Shown piece after piece: positions 31,461 through 40,517 of a stretch of DNA of 44,058 nt; the first letter of the stretch is position 1; each line of letters begins with the position of its first letter. Where the stretch lies: NCBI GenBank assembly GCA_017456805.1, contig JAFTIQ010000005.1, forward strand, positions 1 to 44,058, in the 5' to 3' direction. The notes under the pieces were generated by a model. That model was not told where the DNA came from, did not search any database, and worked only from the letters and a program-made list of their open reading frames with translations. Made by a program: the position numbers and the translations under genes. Source of the DNA: Lentisphaeria bacterium. Its GTDB lineage: Bacteria; Verrucomicrobiota; Lentisphaeria; Victivallales; UBA1829.

Positions 31461-33388
31461 AAAGAGTCAGTTACGGATTGTTTTATGACAATCACACGCA
31501 CCAGGAAAATCCTGATGTGGGAAAAGATTTTGATGCGGAGTTTTTCACAAATGAAATCAAAAAATGCGGAGTGAACTATCTTGGTTTTCATGCACGATGC
31601 AATGCGGGGATGGCATATTACAACACAAAGATCGGGACCCGTCATCCGGCGCTCACTTACGATCTTTTCGGAAAATTAGCGGAATGCTGCAAGAAAAAAG
31701 AGATTGCCCTTGTTGCCTATCTCAACGGCGGACTCAGCACCATGGAACTGCTGGAACACCGGGAATGGCAATCTCAGATCATGGAGGGACACGGCTGCCG
31801 GGGAACGGTCAATCCATTTGCAATCACAGTCTGTTACAATTCCGGATTCCGGGATCATATCATTGCAATGATCAAAGAAATTGCTGAAAATTATGATGTG
31901 GAAGGTTTCTTCATCGACTGTGTTCTGCCCTATCCATGTGTTTGCCCGACCTGTGTTAAAATGATGAAAGAACAGGGCATTGATTATACAAATTTTGATG
32001 CAGTAACGGAATTTTCCAGAAAATCTGCGCTCAGTTATTGCGAAGATATTGCCAAAGCGGTCCGGGAAATCATTCCCGATCCGATGCTGTTCTTCAACGG
32101 TCCGGTTTACGGGACAGCCAGAGATCTGGATACATTCTTTGATTGTGAATGTCTTCCGACTGCCGGGTACGGATATGAGTTCCTTCCCATTATGGCACAT
32201 TACATGAGAAATATCAAGCCGGGAACCCAAATTTTGAATATGACCGGCAGATTTTATGAGTGGGGCGACTTCGGAGGACTCCGGACTGCGGAGAGTCTCA
32301 AATTTGACCTCATCTATGGTCTTGCCTATGGGATGCGGCCGAACGTTGGCGGGCATATTCACCCCCGGGGCGACAAAGATCAGGCTGTTTTTGACCGGAT
32401 CCGGGAGGTTTATCAATATTTGCAGAAGTTTGATGAATGGTATGAAAATGCTGCTTATCCGGCAGATATTGCGATCGTTTATCCGGAAGATTTCCTGGAA
32501 TTACGCTATCTGCCTGCAACGAACAGTGCTGTCCGGATGCTGGAAGAATTGAAAATGCCGTTTGATATTCTGCTTGCGGATTGCGATACCAGCTGGGAGA
32601 AATACCAGCTTCTGATTCTTCCGGAACAGGTAAAAATCACGTCCTGTCTTGCGGAACGGATCCGTGCACATATTGCGAAAGGCGGAGCCTTTTTTGCCTG
32701 CGGCAGTGCGGCGGCACAGGAATTCGGCAAAGAACTTGGAATCGAATATTCCGGAGAGTGCGGTTTGAATCCGGTTTATTTCCGGATGAATGGAGAGTTT
32801 GACCGTGGACTTGATGACATGTATCTTTCTCTTTACGCCAATGCCTCCAAAGCGGTTCTGACCACTGCAAAGAGCGCGTCCAGACTGGTGAAACCTTACT
32901 ACAATCAGGAATGGAACGGTCTTTATGCGATTTACTACACGCCGCCTCAGGAAGAAACAGAAATGCCCTTCCTGACTGTCAATGGGAAATGTATCTGGTG
33001 TGCCGGGGATCTGTTCACAGGATATGCAAAACGCGGAGCATTGCATCTGCGGGACATCTTCCGGAACGTGGTTGAAACACTGATCGAAAAGCCTTTCATC
33101 AAAGTCGGAAAGCTTCCGTCATTTGTGCGGTTGATCGCTGCAGAACAACCGGGCAGATTGAATTTACATCTGGTTGCTTATGCACCCGAAAAACGTGTAG
33201 AAACCACGGTTGTGGAAGATCCTGCCGCAGTTTTGAACGGATCGTTTCAGGTCCGGACTGCCGGACGGACATTAAAGCAGGCATATCTTGCGCCGGACAG
33301 AACTCCGGTGGAATTCAAAACCGACGGTGATTACACAGAAATCAAACTTCCGCCGTTCGAAGGATATGCGCTGGTTGTTCTGGAATAA
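31457..33388 (+). CDS. Hypothetical glycoside hydrolase (GHL6-type)
   Basis: 643 residues, no signal peptide, GGAGAGAG before ATG. N-terminal TIM barrel (CGVNYLGFHARCNAGMAYYN, VEGFFIDCVLPYPCVCPTCV, the strand carrying the acid residue Asp), then a beta-galactosidase-trimerisation-like domain (KYQLLILPEQVKITSCLAER, GAFFACGS) and a beta domain. GHL6 proteins are relatives of GH29/GH42 clan enzymes with poorly known substrates. In the cytosol it would act on an imported oligosaccharide. Confidence 0.75.
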   Translation: MKRVSYGLFYDNHTHQENPDVGKDFDAEFFTNEIKKCGVNYLGFHARCNAGMAYYNTKIGTRHPALTYDLFGKLAECCKKKEIALVAYLNGGLSTMELLEHREWQSQIMEGHGCRGTVNPFAITVCYNSGFRDHIIAMIKEIAENYDVEGFFIDCVLPYPCVCPTCVKMMKEQGIDYTNFDAVTEFSRKSALSYCEDIAKAVREIIPDPMLFFNGPVYGTARDLDTFFDCECLPTAGYGYEFLPIMAHYMRNIKPGTQILNMTGRFYEWGDFGGLRTAESLKFDLIYGLAYGMRPNVGGHIHPRGDKDQAVFDRIREVYQYLQKFDEWYENAAYPADIAIVYPEDFLELRYLPATNSAVRMLEELKMPFDILLADCDTSWEKYQLLILPEQVKITSCLAERIRAHIAKGGAFFACGSAAAQEFGKELGIEYSGECGLNPVYFRMNGEFDRGLDDMYLSLYANASKAVLTTAKSASRLVKPYYNQEWNGLYAIYYTPPQEETEMPFLTVNGKCIWCAGDLFTGYAKRGALHLRDIFRNVVETLIEKPFIKVGKLPSFVRLIAAEQPGRLNLHLVAYAPEKRVETTVVEDPAAVLNGSFQVRTAGRTLKQAYLAPDRTPVEFKTDGDYTEIKLPPFEGYALVVLE

Positions 33389-33404
33389 CGGATCAGCAGC
33401 AAAG

Positions 33405-33443
33405 AAAAAGCGCAGCCGGTAAAAAACGGACTGCGCTTTTTTT
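33405..33443. terminator. Bidirectional terminator between convergent genes
   Basis: AAAAAGCGCAG ... CTGCGCTTTTTTT with inner CCG / CGG pairs. T-runs on both strands serve the hydrolase gene (plus) and the epimerase gene (minus). Confidence 0.88.
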
Positions 33444-33456
33444 GACGATTCCGTGG

Positions 33457-34446
33457 TTATTTGAACACAGCATCGAACTGCAGGTCAGACGGACTGAAAT
33501 CCAGATTCCGGGTGAATTTCAAGGCATCTGCGGCACCGTATTCACGGTTCATGCCGCAATCTTCCCATTCCACAGAAAGGGGACCTTGATAACCGATCCG
33601 GTTGAGAGTCCGGATGATTGCTTCGAAATCGATTTTTCCATGACCGGGGCTGCGGAAATCCCATCCGCGGCGGGCATCTCCGAAATCCAAATGGGAACTG
33701 AGAATTCCGCTTTGCCCGTCAAGAGTGATTTCCGCATCCTTGATGTGACAATGATAGATCCGATCCGGGAACGCCTTGAGGAACTTGACCGGATCCACGC
33801 CCTGCCAATAAAGGTGGCTGGGGTCAAAATTGAATCCGAATTCCGGACGGTTATCCAGAGCTTCCAGAGCCATTTTTGCGGTGTAGATATCAAAAGCGAT
33901 TTCTGTCGGGTGAACTTCCAGCGCAAATTTAATACCGTATTTTGCATATTCATCCAGGATGGGATTGAATTTTTCTGCAAAATATTTGAACCCGTTTTCA
34001 ATATCATTGGGACCGACAGGGGGGAAGCTGTAAAGCAAATGCCAAATGGGAGAACCGGTGAACCCGGTCACGACCTTGATCCCGAGATTATGAGCGGCTT
34101 TTGCGCTTGCCTTCATGCAGCGGATTCCCCATTCACGTTTTGCTTCGGCATCGCTGGCATATTGAGCGGGGGCGAAACAATCGGAACGGCTGTCGTTATT
34201 GGGATCGCACACGAGTTGTCCGGCGAAATGGTTGCTGACCGCCCAGAGTTTCAAGCCGTACTGTGCCATTTTTGCTTTGATGGAATCGCAATATGCGACA
34301 TCTTCAGCAGCGCGTTCCATATCGAGATAACCACCCATTGTTGCGACTTCCAATCCGTCATAACCGAATTTCTGCGCCATTTTACAAAGATCATCAAAGG
34401 GCATATCGCTGAATTGAGCTGTAAAAAGAGTAACGGGACGTGACAT
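33457..34446 (-). CDS. Sugar phosphate isomerase/epimerase (xylose isomerase-like TIM barrel)
   Basis: 329 residues, AAGGAG before ATG. Metal ligands in order: Glu in FALEVHP, Asp-His in NFDPSHLYWQ, His in YHCHIKD, Glu in LSVEWED. The AP_endonuc_2 family includes epimerases and isomerases of rare sugars and inositol. Together with the Gfo/Idh/MocA gene next to it, a keto-sugar or inositol-type pathway is likely, but the substrate is not fixed. Confidence 0.85.
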   Translation of the reverse strand: MSRPVTLFTAQFSDMPFDDLCKMAQKFGYDGLEVATMGGYLDMERAAEDVAYCDSIKAKMAQYGLKLWAVSNHFAGQLVCDPNNDSRSDCFAPAQYASDAEAKREWGIRCMKASAKAAHNLGIKVVTGFTGSPIWHLLYSFPPVGPNDIENGFKYFAEKFNPILDEYAKYGIKFALEVHPTEIAFDIYTAKMALEALDNRPEFGFNFDPSHLYWQGVDPVKFLKAFPDRIYHCHIKDAEITLDGQSGILSSHLDFGDARRGWDFRSPGHGKIDFEAIIRTLNRIGYQGPLSVEWEDCGMNREYGAADALKFTRNLDFSPSDLQFDAVFK

Positions 34447-34552
34447 TTTTATCTCCTTTCTGATTTAGCTGATTCTTATCACATAATGATCAAATCAATA
34501 TCTTCTGATCAAAACACTTCCGCCGTTACGGAAAAGAATCAAGTTCAAAGTA

Positions 34553-34581
34553 AATTTAGCACATTAACAATGATTTGTCAA
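34553..34581 (-). promoter_or_regulatory. Promoter of the sugar epimerase gene
   Basis: Minus-strand TTGACA (34576-34581), 17 bases, TAAATT (34553-34558). It separates this gene from the two sugar genes upstream, which end at 34671. Confidence 0.7.
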
Positions 34582-34670
34582 GCTGGGAATGATTTTTCAT
34601 TGCAACGTCTCTCCCGGCAGCCAAGGACTGCCGGGGAGAAGATTTTTTCAACCGCTGTAACAGACTCCGG

Positions 34671-35813
34671 TTAAAGATCTTTCAGCGTTACCCATGCACC
34701 ATTCTGTTTGGCGCTGCTCACCACGGATGCAATAAAGTTCATTCCTCTGACCCCTGCCTCTTCCGTCGGGAACAGCCCGGCATACTCCGTACCGTCCATT
34801 TTTGCGGCAACGGCAGAAGCGAACTCATTATAGATGTTTGCAAAGGCTTCAAAGAAACCTTCGGGATGTCCAGCAGGAAGACGGACCATTGCCTGAACGG
34901 AAGGATCCAGTTCTGCCCACCCGCGGCGGAGAGTCTTCATTGCTGCGTCATTGGTTCTCATAATGAGATTTTCCGGTTCCTGCTGAGACCATTCAAAACT
35001 GCCCTCGGAGCCATAGACCCGGAGTTTGAATTGATTTTCTTCACCGCAGGCGACTTCGCTGCATTCGATCACGCCTTTGGCTCCGTTGTCAAACCGGAGC
35101 ATGATGGTAGCATCATCATCAAGAGTTCTGCCGTCAACGAAGGTTGCAAGATCAGCCGCAAGTTCTGTGATCTTCAAGCCGGTTGTAAATTCGATCAGCT
35201 GTTCGGCATGAGTTCCGATATCTCCGACACAGGCAGCTGCGCCGGAGAATTTGGGATCCACTCGCCAGGTTGCCTGTTTTCCCGCATTGGGAGAAGCAAG
35301 CCAGCCCAGATCGTAAGTTGCAACGATCTTCCGCAAAGTTCCGATCTTTCCATCTTCGATCATCTTTTTCATCTGACGGATCATGGGATATGCGGAGTAA
35401 TTGTGCATCAGGGCAAAGACAAGTCCGGTTTCCCGGACTTTGTCACGCAGAGCAAGAGCTTCCTCCAAAGTAAAGGTCATGGGTTTTTCACAAATCACAT
35501 GGAACCCGTGCTCAAGAGCAGCCATAGCGATGGGGAAATGGGTGGAATTCGGGGTTGTGACCGCCACAAAATCCATCCGTTCCCCTTCCGGAAGTCTGCT
35601 TTCTGCTTCAAACATCTCCTGATAGGAATTGTAGCATTTTTCTTCCGGGAGGAAAAGTTCCGATGCCATTGCTTTATTATTTTCCGGTTTGGTGGAGAAC
35701 GCTCCGCAAACCAGTTCGATTTTGCCGTCAAGTCTGGCAGCGGCACGGTGAACTCCGCCGATAAAGGCGCCGGGGCCGCCGCCGACCATTCCCATTCTGA
35801 GTTTCCGTTTCAT
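34671..35813 (-). CDS. Gfo/Idh/MocA-family oxidoreductase
   Basis: 380 residues. Rossmann start MGMVGGGPGAFIGGVHRAAA, then CEKPMTFTLEEA (catalytic-type Lys) and GDIGTHAEQLIEF (His). NAD(P)-dependent dehydrogenase acting on a sugar or inositol. It starts five bases after the stop codon of the xylose isomerase-like gene, so both are read together. Confidence 0.9.
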   Translation of the reverse strand: MKRKLRMGMVGGGPGAFIGGVHRAAARLDGKIELVCGAFSTKPENNKAMASELFLPEEKCYNSYQEMFEAESRLPEGERMDFVAVTTPNSTHFPIAMAALEHGFHVICEKPMTFTLEEALALRDKVRETGLVFALMHNYSAYPMIRQMKKMIEDGKIGTLRKIVATYDLGWLASPNAGKQATWRVDPKFSGAAACVGDIGTHAEQLIEFTTGLKITELAADLATFVDGRTLDDDATIMLRFDNGAKGVIECSEVACGEENQFKLRVYGSEGSFEWSQQEPENLIMRTNDAAMKTLRRGWAELDPSVQAMVRLPAGHPEGFFEAFANIYNEFASAVAAKMDGTEYAGLFPTEEAGVRGMNFIASVVSSAKQNGAWVTLKDL

Positions 35814-35818
35814 AAGAG

Positions 35819-36853
35819 TTATCCTTTCAGCATTGCATCAAGAATATAGTAGTTGAGTTCTTCGTAGTCACGTTCTGCGGTGAGCTGTTCGATCTTTGCA
35901 TCATCGAGGGAACGGGAGATTTCCAGAAGTTTCAGGAAGATCTTGCGGCTGTAATCCAGATGCTTCATATCGACACCGGACTTCTGAGTTCTCATGACTT
36001 TGACATCGAGCCCGACCCATTCGCCGTTGTTTCCGAATCCATGACGATCGAGGACACGGACCTGGTTGAGCGCGCGGCGGGGATCGACTGCGCCGAAGGT
36101 CAAATCCTGGTCAAATTTGAGACCGTTCTGGTCGTTGAGATGCACACTCCAGAGTTTCTTATGCGCCATCGCAAATCCCATTTCATCGGAGGGAGAAAGG
36201 TTTGCCAGCAGAGCATGGGCCGTTTCGATCAGACATCCGACCCGATCGGGAGCATTGGTCATCAACCCCATTGCGATCGCATGACCGATGGTGGGAATAT
36301 AGGTGTGATCCATAGGTTCATTGGGCTTGGATTCGATCATGATGCGGATATCTTTGTCATAATCCAGCATGGTCTGCATCGCTTCTGCAATCCGTTCCGT
36401 CGCCACGACAGGATCCTTTGCTTCGCGGATATAGGTTCCTTCGCGGGCAAGCCACAGGACGATATTACGGGTTCCGAGAGCTTTGGCAATATCGATGGTG
36501 CGTTTACTGCGTTCGATAGCATATTCCCGGCATTTTGCACAGTTATTGGTATAACCTCCATCAATGGTTTCGGGAGCGAACCACATACGGGGAGCAACGA
36601 ATTCCGGAACCAAACCGTGATCATCCAGCACCTTTTTCAGTTCTGAAGCTTCTTTGATGATCTCTGCCGGTGTCATATTTGCCATGTTCGGAACTGCGTC
36701 ATCATCATGGAATTGAACGCCATCGAAGCCCATTTTCTTGTATGCTGCGAGCTTTTCATTGAAGGGGATTGTCTTGCGAACTTCAGGACCGAACGGGTCT
36801 GCACCTTCATGAATGTTCCACGGACCGAATGAAAAACGGAATGTTCCCTGCAT
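35819..36853 (-). CDS. Xylose isomerase-family protein
   Basis: 344 residues, GAGGAGG before ATG. TIM-barrel with the XylA-like elements IMIESKPNEPMDHTY (Glu, Lys), IETAHALLANLS, SVHLNDQNGLKFDQDLTFG (metal Asp residues). Classical XylA has about 440 residues, so this is a short family branch, probably an aldose-ketose isomerase for a rare sugar. First gene of the unit, divergent from the AraC gene. Confidence 0.85.
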   Translation of the reverse strand: MQGTFRFSFGPWNIHEGADPFGPEVRKTIPFNEKLAAYKKMGFDGVQFHDDDAVPNMANMTPAEIIKEASELKKVLDDHGLVPEFVAPRMWFAPETIDGGYTNNCAKCREYAIERSKRTIDIAKALGTRNIVLWLAREGTYIREAKDPVVATERIAEAMQTMLDYDKDIRIMIESKPNEPMDHTYIPTIGHAIAMGLMTNAPDRVGCLIETAHALLANLSPSDEMGFAMAHKKLWSVHLNDQNGLKFDQDLTFGAVDPRRALNQVRVLDRHGFGNNGEWVGLDVKVMRTQKSGVDMKHLDYSRKIFLKLLEISRSLDDAKIEQLTAERDYEELNYYILDAMLKG

Positions 36854-36934
36854 TTTCTTGCCTCCTCATTTAAATTTCTTAAAAAAATACGGAACTATTT
36901 GCAATATACCCCTTTCAATTTAAAAAACCTTGAC

Positions 36935-36968
36935 TATATTACGAATTATTAGCATTATATTACGAATT
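36935..36968 (+). promoter_or_regulatory. AraC-type operator: two 13-bp direct repeats, 21 bp apart
   Basis: TATATTACGAATT occurs exactly at 36935-36947 and again at 36956-36968, two helical turns apart, between the divergent xylose isomerase-like and AraC genes. That is the usual form of an AraC/XylS dimer site. Confidence 0.75.
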
Positions 36969-36979
36969 GCGGAGATTTT

Positions 36980-37864
36980 ATGAAAACAGTGATAGCCAAC
37001 CGGGCGGATTTCTTTCCGGAAGATGGGTGCCCCATAGCGTTGAGAACGATTCAGGGGGATTATCCGATCCAGCATGAAGGAGATTTGACCGACATCAGAC
37101 ACACCCATGATTTTTCGGAATTGATCATCATCACAGCCGGCGGCGGGGAACACTGGATCAACGGAGTGACCTATCCTGTCAAAGCGGGTGATATTTTTCT
37201 CATTCAGGGAAACACGGAGCATTATTTTGAAAAGCGTTATAAACTTGGCATGTTCAACATCATGTTCGATGATTCTTACTTGAAAGAACATTTGCGGTCG
37301 CTGCGGTCGCTTTCCGGGTTCAACGCATTTTTTCTGTTTGAGCCGACCTACCGGCGGAGTCACAAGTTCAAAAGTCATTTACACATCTCTCAGGAAGACA
37401 TGCGGCCACTCATGAAAATGCTGCAGGAAATGCTGACGGAATGGAAAAATGAGCGGACGGGATCTGATTTGATTCTTCTTGCCAAGGCATTGGAGATTTT
37501 TGTGTTTATTTCCCGGGAATATTCCCGCAACAAGAATCCGATGGCATATTCGCTGTGCCGGCTGGGGGAATTGATCAGTCTGCTGGAAAACCGTTATACG
37601 GAGACATGGAACATCCGGAGGATTTCCAAAATTGCCTCTATGGCGCCCAGCACTCTGCTGCCTGTGTTCAAGAAAGTTACGGGATATTCTCCCATTGACT
37701 ATCTGCTTCAGGTCCGGCTTTCCAAAGCGGCGGATCTGCTGTTGAGAACGGAGCTTCCGATTTCAGAAGTTTCTCAAAAGTGCGGATTCCGTGATTCCAA
37801 TTATTTTTCCCGGCAATTCAAAAAAAGGTACAACCTCTCTCCCCGGGATTACCGGAATGGATAA
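36980..37864 (+). CDS. AraC-family regulator (RhaS/RhaR-like)
   Basis: 294 residues, CGGAG before ATG. N-terminal cupin (RHTHDFSELIIITAGGGEHW, VKAGDIFLIQGNTEHYF) binding the inducer, C-terminal double HTH (WNIRRISKIASMAPSTLLPV, ISEVSQKCGFRDSNYFSRQF, YNLSPRDYR). It faces the sugar-isomerase operon and likely activates it through the direct repeats upstream. Confidence 0.92.
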   Translation: MKTVIANRADFFPEDGCPIALRTIQGDYPIQHEGDLTDIRHTHDFSELIIITAGGGEHWINGVTYPVKAGDIFLIQGNTEHYFEKRYKLGMFNIMFDDSYLKEHLRSLRSLSGFNAFFLFEPTYRRSHKFKSHLHISQEDMRPLMKMLQEMLTEWKNERTGSDLILLAKALEIFVFISREYSRNKNPMAYSLCRLGELISLLENRYTETWNIRRISKIASMAPSTLLPVFKKVTGYSPIDYLLQVRLSKAADLLLRTELPISEVSQKCGFRDSNYFSRQFKKRYNLSPRDYRNG

Positions 37865-37888
37865 TAATGAGATCGAAAAGTCAGTATT

Positions 37889-38809
37889 TCACCGAATTTT
37901 ATGCCGGAAGATATACAAGATATCACGCAATATGTAGTAACGTTCTTTCAATCGGATACCTCTGGCAAACAACAATAGAATACATTGTAAACGACTGAAT
38001 CGATATGTTGCTCTTGACAAACTGGAAATAATATTCAATCTTTCGAAAAGATTGAGTGCATCAGGATATTCCCGATATCGAGATTTTCTTAAATAATCAC
38101 GCAAAGCAAAATGTTGTGAAACCAACAGGGAGATTTCTTCTTTCTTTTTTAAACTTCCGCTCCAGTCTGTAACTAATGTCCGATACTGCCAGACCGGTGA
38201 AGCAAGAAATGTAATTTTCCGATGGTAAAAAACTAATTCCAGGTGGAACAGAACATCCATCAGTAATGCATTCATAATAATATTTTTGAATTTTCCAATT
38301 TCTTCATAAGCTCTACGGGAAAATACAATAGATCCCAAATAAATATGCATTTTTTTATTCAAAAATTCATACAGGATTTCCTTTTCCGGAACAACTGTAT
38401 TTCTTTCCAATTGATTTTTTTCTTCTTCTATGAGATTCCCTTCGGAATCAATAATTTGAGCGGGAACATGAATTGCTTCCGCTCCATTATTCAGTTCTTT
38501 CATCACTTCGGAAACAAACCCCGGAAGCAGTAAATCATCATCGCCAAGGATGTAAACATATTCTCCGGTAGTACATGCCACAGCAGAATTCCAGGAATTG
38601 ATAATATCCAGTTTCGTATCAGAAACACACCATCGTATCATGGGATGATCTTTATATGCTGATTGTTTTTGAGCCACACCAAGACCGCTATTGTCCCATA
38701 CAACGATTTCATAAGGCAAACAATCCTGGTCAAGAACCGACGAAAGAGTTTTATCCAACAAATTTCTTCCTATCGTCGGCAGGAGGATACTCAATGTTTT
38801 TTCTATCAT
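37889..38809 (-). CDS. Family 2 glycosyltransferase
   Basis: 306 residues. GT-A fold: SILLPTIGRNLLDKTLSSVL, VVWDNSG, and the metal-binding YILGDDDLLLPGF. C-terminal basic amphipathic helices may bind the membrane. It overlaps the NAD-sugar gene by four bases. It is likely to add the sugar made by the two upstream genes to a surface polysaccharide. AT-rich compared with the flanks. Confidence 0.9.
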   Translation of the reverse strand: MIEKTLSILLPTIGRNLLDKTLSSVLDQDCLPYEIVVWDNSGLGVAQKQSAYKDHPMIRWCVSDTKLDIINSWNSAVACTTGEYVYILGDDDLLLPGFVSEVMKELNNGAEAIHVPAQIIDSEGNLIEEEKNQLERNTVVPEKEILYEFLNKKMHIYLGSIVFSRRAYEEIGKFKNIIMNALLMDVLFHLELVFYHRKITFLASPVWQYRTLVTDWSGSLKKKEEISLLVSQHFALRDYLRKSRYREYPDALNLFERLNIISSLSRATYRFSRLQCILLLFARGIRLKERYYILRDILYIFRHKIR

Positions 38810-39708
38810 TTTCTGTCTCCATTCAAAAATCTTCGAATACCGTCAGTTAATGATATTTTACTCTCCCAACCGGGTAAAATTCGCCCGGAGCATTGAGGCA
38901 TCATTACCTCCCGATCCCGATATGGACGAGCCCCCCACTGAATGTTCAATTTTTTGCCACTGACTTCTTCGAAAATTTCAGCTGTTTTTCTAAGCGTAAA
39001 CTTTTCTTTAGCAGTTAAATAAAATGTTGTTTCATCTTCCAGAAGAGGTGAATTTTTCTGAATCAGATCCAACAGAAGCAATATTCCGTCAACGACATCA
39101 TCAACGTGCAGAATATCAATAATCTGTTCTCCTTTGGACATCATCATAGCATTCTCAGGGTGATCCAGCAAATGTTTCCACAATGGAAAAATCTTTTTTC
39201 TTGTATCATTGCTTCCATAAGTATCATTGAGGCATAATGTTATGATTTTCATGCCGGAAATCATACGGTAATAAGCAGCAATATCTTCAAAAGCCTGTTT
39301 TGTTGCGGCATACAAATTAACCGGATTGTATTTTTCGCCATTATAATGCTGCCAATAAGTGCCGATATTTATAAAAAAAGAAACTCCTGCACGATAAGCA
39401 CAATCAAGCAAAATTGTACCAAATTCGATATTACTGGAAATCATCCCGGGAATTTGATCACAGGTATGCGAAGGCTGAAAATTCGTTGCCAGATGAATAA
39501 TGCCCAAAACTTTGTATGTTTCAAAAACGGCTTGTAATTCTGCCAGGTTTTCCGGAATCTGATATATCTCTATTTCATTATCCAGGGAACAGACACCGCG
39601 ACGATGAAGAAAAATCAACAACGGATAACAATCCTGCTTCATTCTTCTTACTAAATGACTTCCGATGAAACCAGTTCCACCTGTTATGATAATAACTTCT
39701 TTTTTCAT
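38806..39708 (-). CDS. NAD-dependent sugar epimerase/dehydratase (reductase-type SDR)
   Basis: I start at ATG 39708, which overlaps the previous stop (ATGA); 300 residues. IITGGTGFIGSHLVRRM for NAD, IHLATNF, catalytic INIGTYWQHYNG / NLYAATKQAFE (Y-x3-K). With a 3,5-epimerase next to it, it probably reduces a 4-keto-6-deoxy nucleotide sugar. Confidence 0.88.
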   Translation of the reverse strand: MKKEVIIITGGTGFIGSHLVRRMKQDCYPLLIFLHRRGVCSLDNEIEIYQIPENLAELQAVFETYKVLGIIHLATNFQPSHTCDQIPGMISSNIEFGTILLDCAYRAGVSFFINIGTYWQHYNGEKYNPVNLYAATKQAFEDIAAYYRMISGMKIITLCLNDTYGSNDTRKKIFPLWKHLLDHPENAMMMSKGEQIIDILHVDDVVDGILLLLDLIQKNSPLLEDETTFYLTAKEKFTLRKTAEIFEEVSGKKLNIQWGARPYRDREVMMPQCSGRILPGWESKISLTDGIRRFLNGDRK

Positions 39709-40259
39709 GAAAAGATAATTTCCTTTTCCGTCCACTCAGGAAGAGCGGCATCTTTATCAGAAAGGATCAACTGATCAGCAGAAACCGGCCAGTGAAATCC
39801 AAAAGAATTATAATGAATCCCGGAGTCACTGACAGGAGAATATTCACAGGATGTTTGGTACAACATTCTCATTTCATCTGTCAATGCCAGAAAACCGTGA
39901 GCACATCCGGAGGGGACAAATATTGTTTGATATTTTGAAGTGCCGCCTAATTTTACTGAAAAAAAATTTTTATATGTAGGAGAGCTGACTCTCAAATCCA
40001 GGATAACATCAAGAGCTTCCCCACTTACAACTGTTACCAGTTTTTCAACCGCATCTGGAGGTCTTTGAAAATGCATTCCACGTAAAACATTTTTTCTGGA
40101 TGCAGTTATAAAACACTCAACAAATTCTATTGATGAAATATCTTCCGGCATTTTACTTTTCTGGAGAACTTTTAAAAAATTTCCCCGAATATCCTCCGCT
40201 GAAAAGTTACAAAAAAGATATGCACCATCAATTTCTTCTATTGAGCAGTAATTATACAT
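39705..40259 (-). CDS. rfbC: dTDP-4-dehydrorhamnose 3,5-epimerase-like
   Basis: 184 residues. RmlC cupin motifs FVECFITASRKNVLRGMHFQ (catalytic His), AVEKLVTVVSGEALDVILDL, SGCAHGFLALTD. AGGGA before ATG. No RmlA or RmlB is adjacent, so the nucleotide sugar must be supplied from elsewhere, or it may act on another (for example CDP-) sugar. First gene of the AT-rich three-gene polysaccharide unit. Confidence 0.85.
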   Translation of the reverse strand: MYNYCSIEEIDGAYLFCNFSAEDIRGNFLKVLQKSKMPEDISSIEFVECFITASRKNVLRGMHFQRPPDAVEKLVTVVSGEALDVILDLRVSSPTYKNFFSVKLGGTSKYQTIFVPSGCAHGFLALTDEMRMLYQTSCEYSPVSDSGIHYNSFGFHWPVSADQLILSDKDAALPEWTEKEIIFS

Positions 40260-40517
40260 TTTTTATCCCTGGAATATCATCTTTTGTGGTGGTGTTAATT
40301 ATGAACATGGTCATCACGACCTGAAACTCCTGTAATAAGGGTTAATATAACCGTAGTTACTGCAATTTTCAATTTTCAATTTCAAAAAAAATGAAAAGAG
40401 TATGTAGTTACAGTTATTTTCTGAACAGGAATCAAAAGAAACTTGTCTTTTTCGTTTGTAACTCAGGAAAATTGTGCTAAGTTATCACACTGTAAAGAGT
40501 AATCAAGGAGAAAAAAT

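Noticed and set aside
34611..34644. Terminator of the Gfo/Idh/MocA gene
   Set aside because: A good stem (CCCGGCAG / CTGCCGGG) exists but the T-run is on the plus strand, where no gene ends; left out as uncertain.
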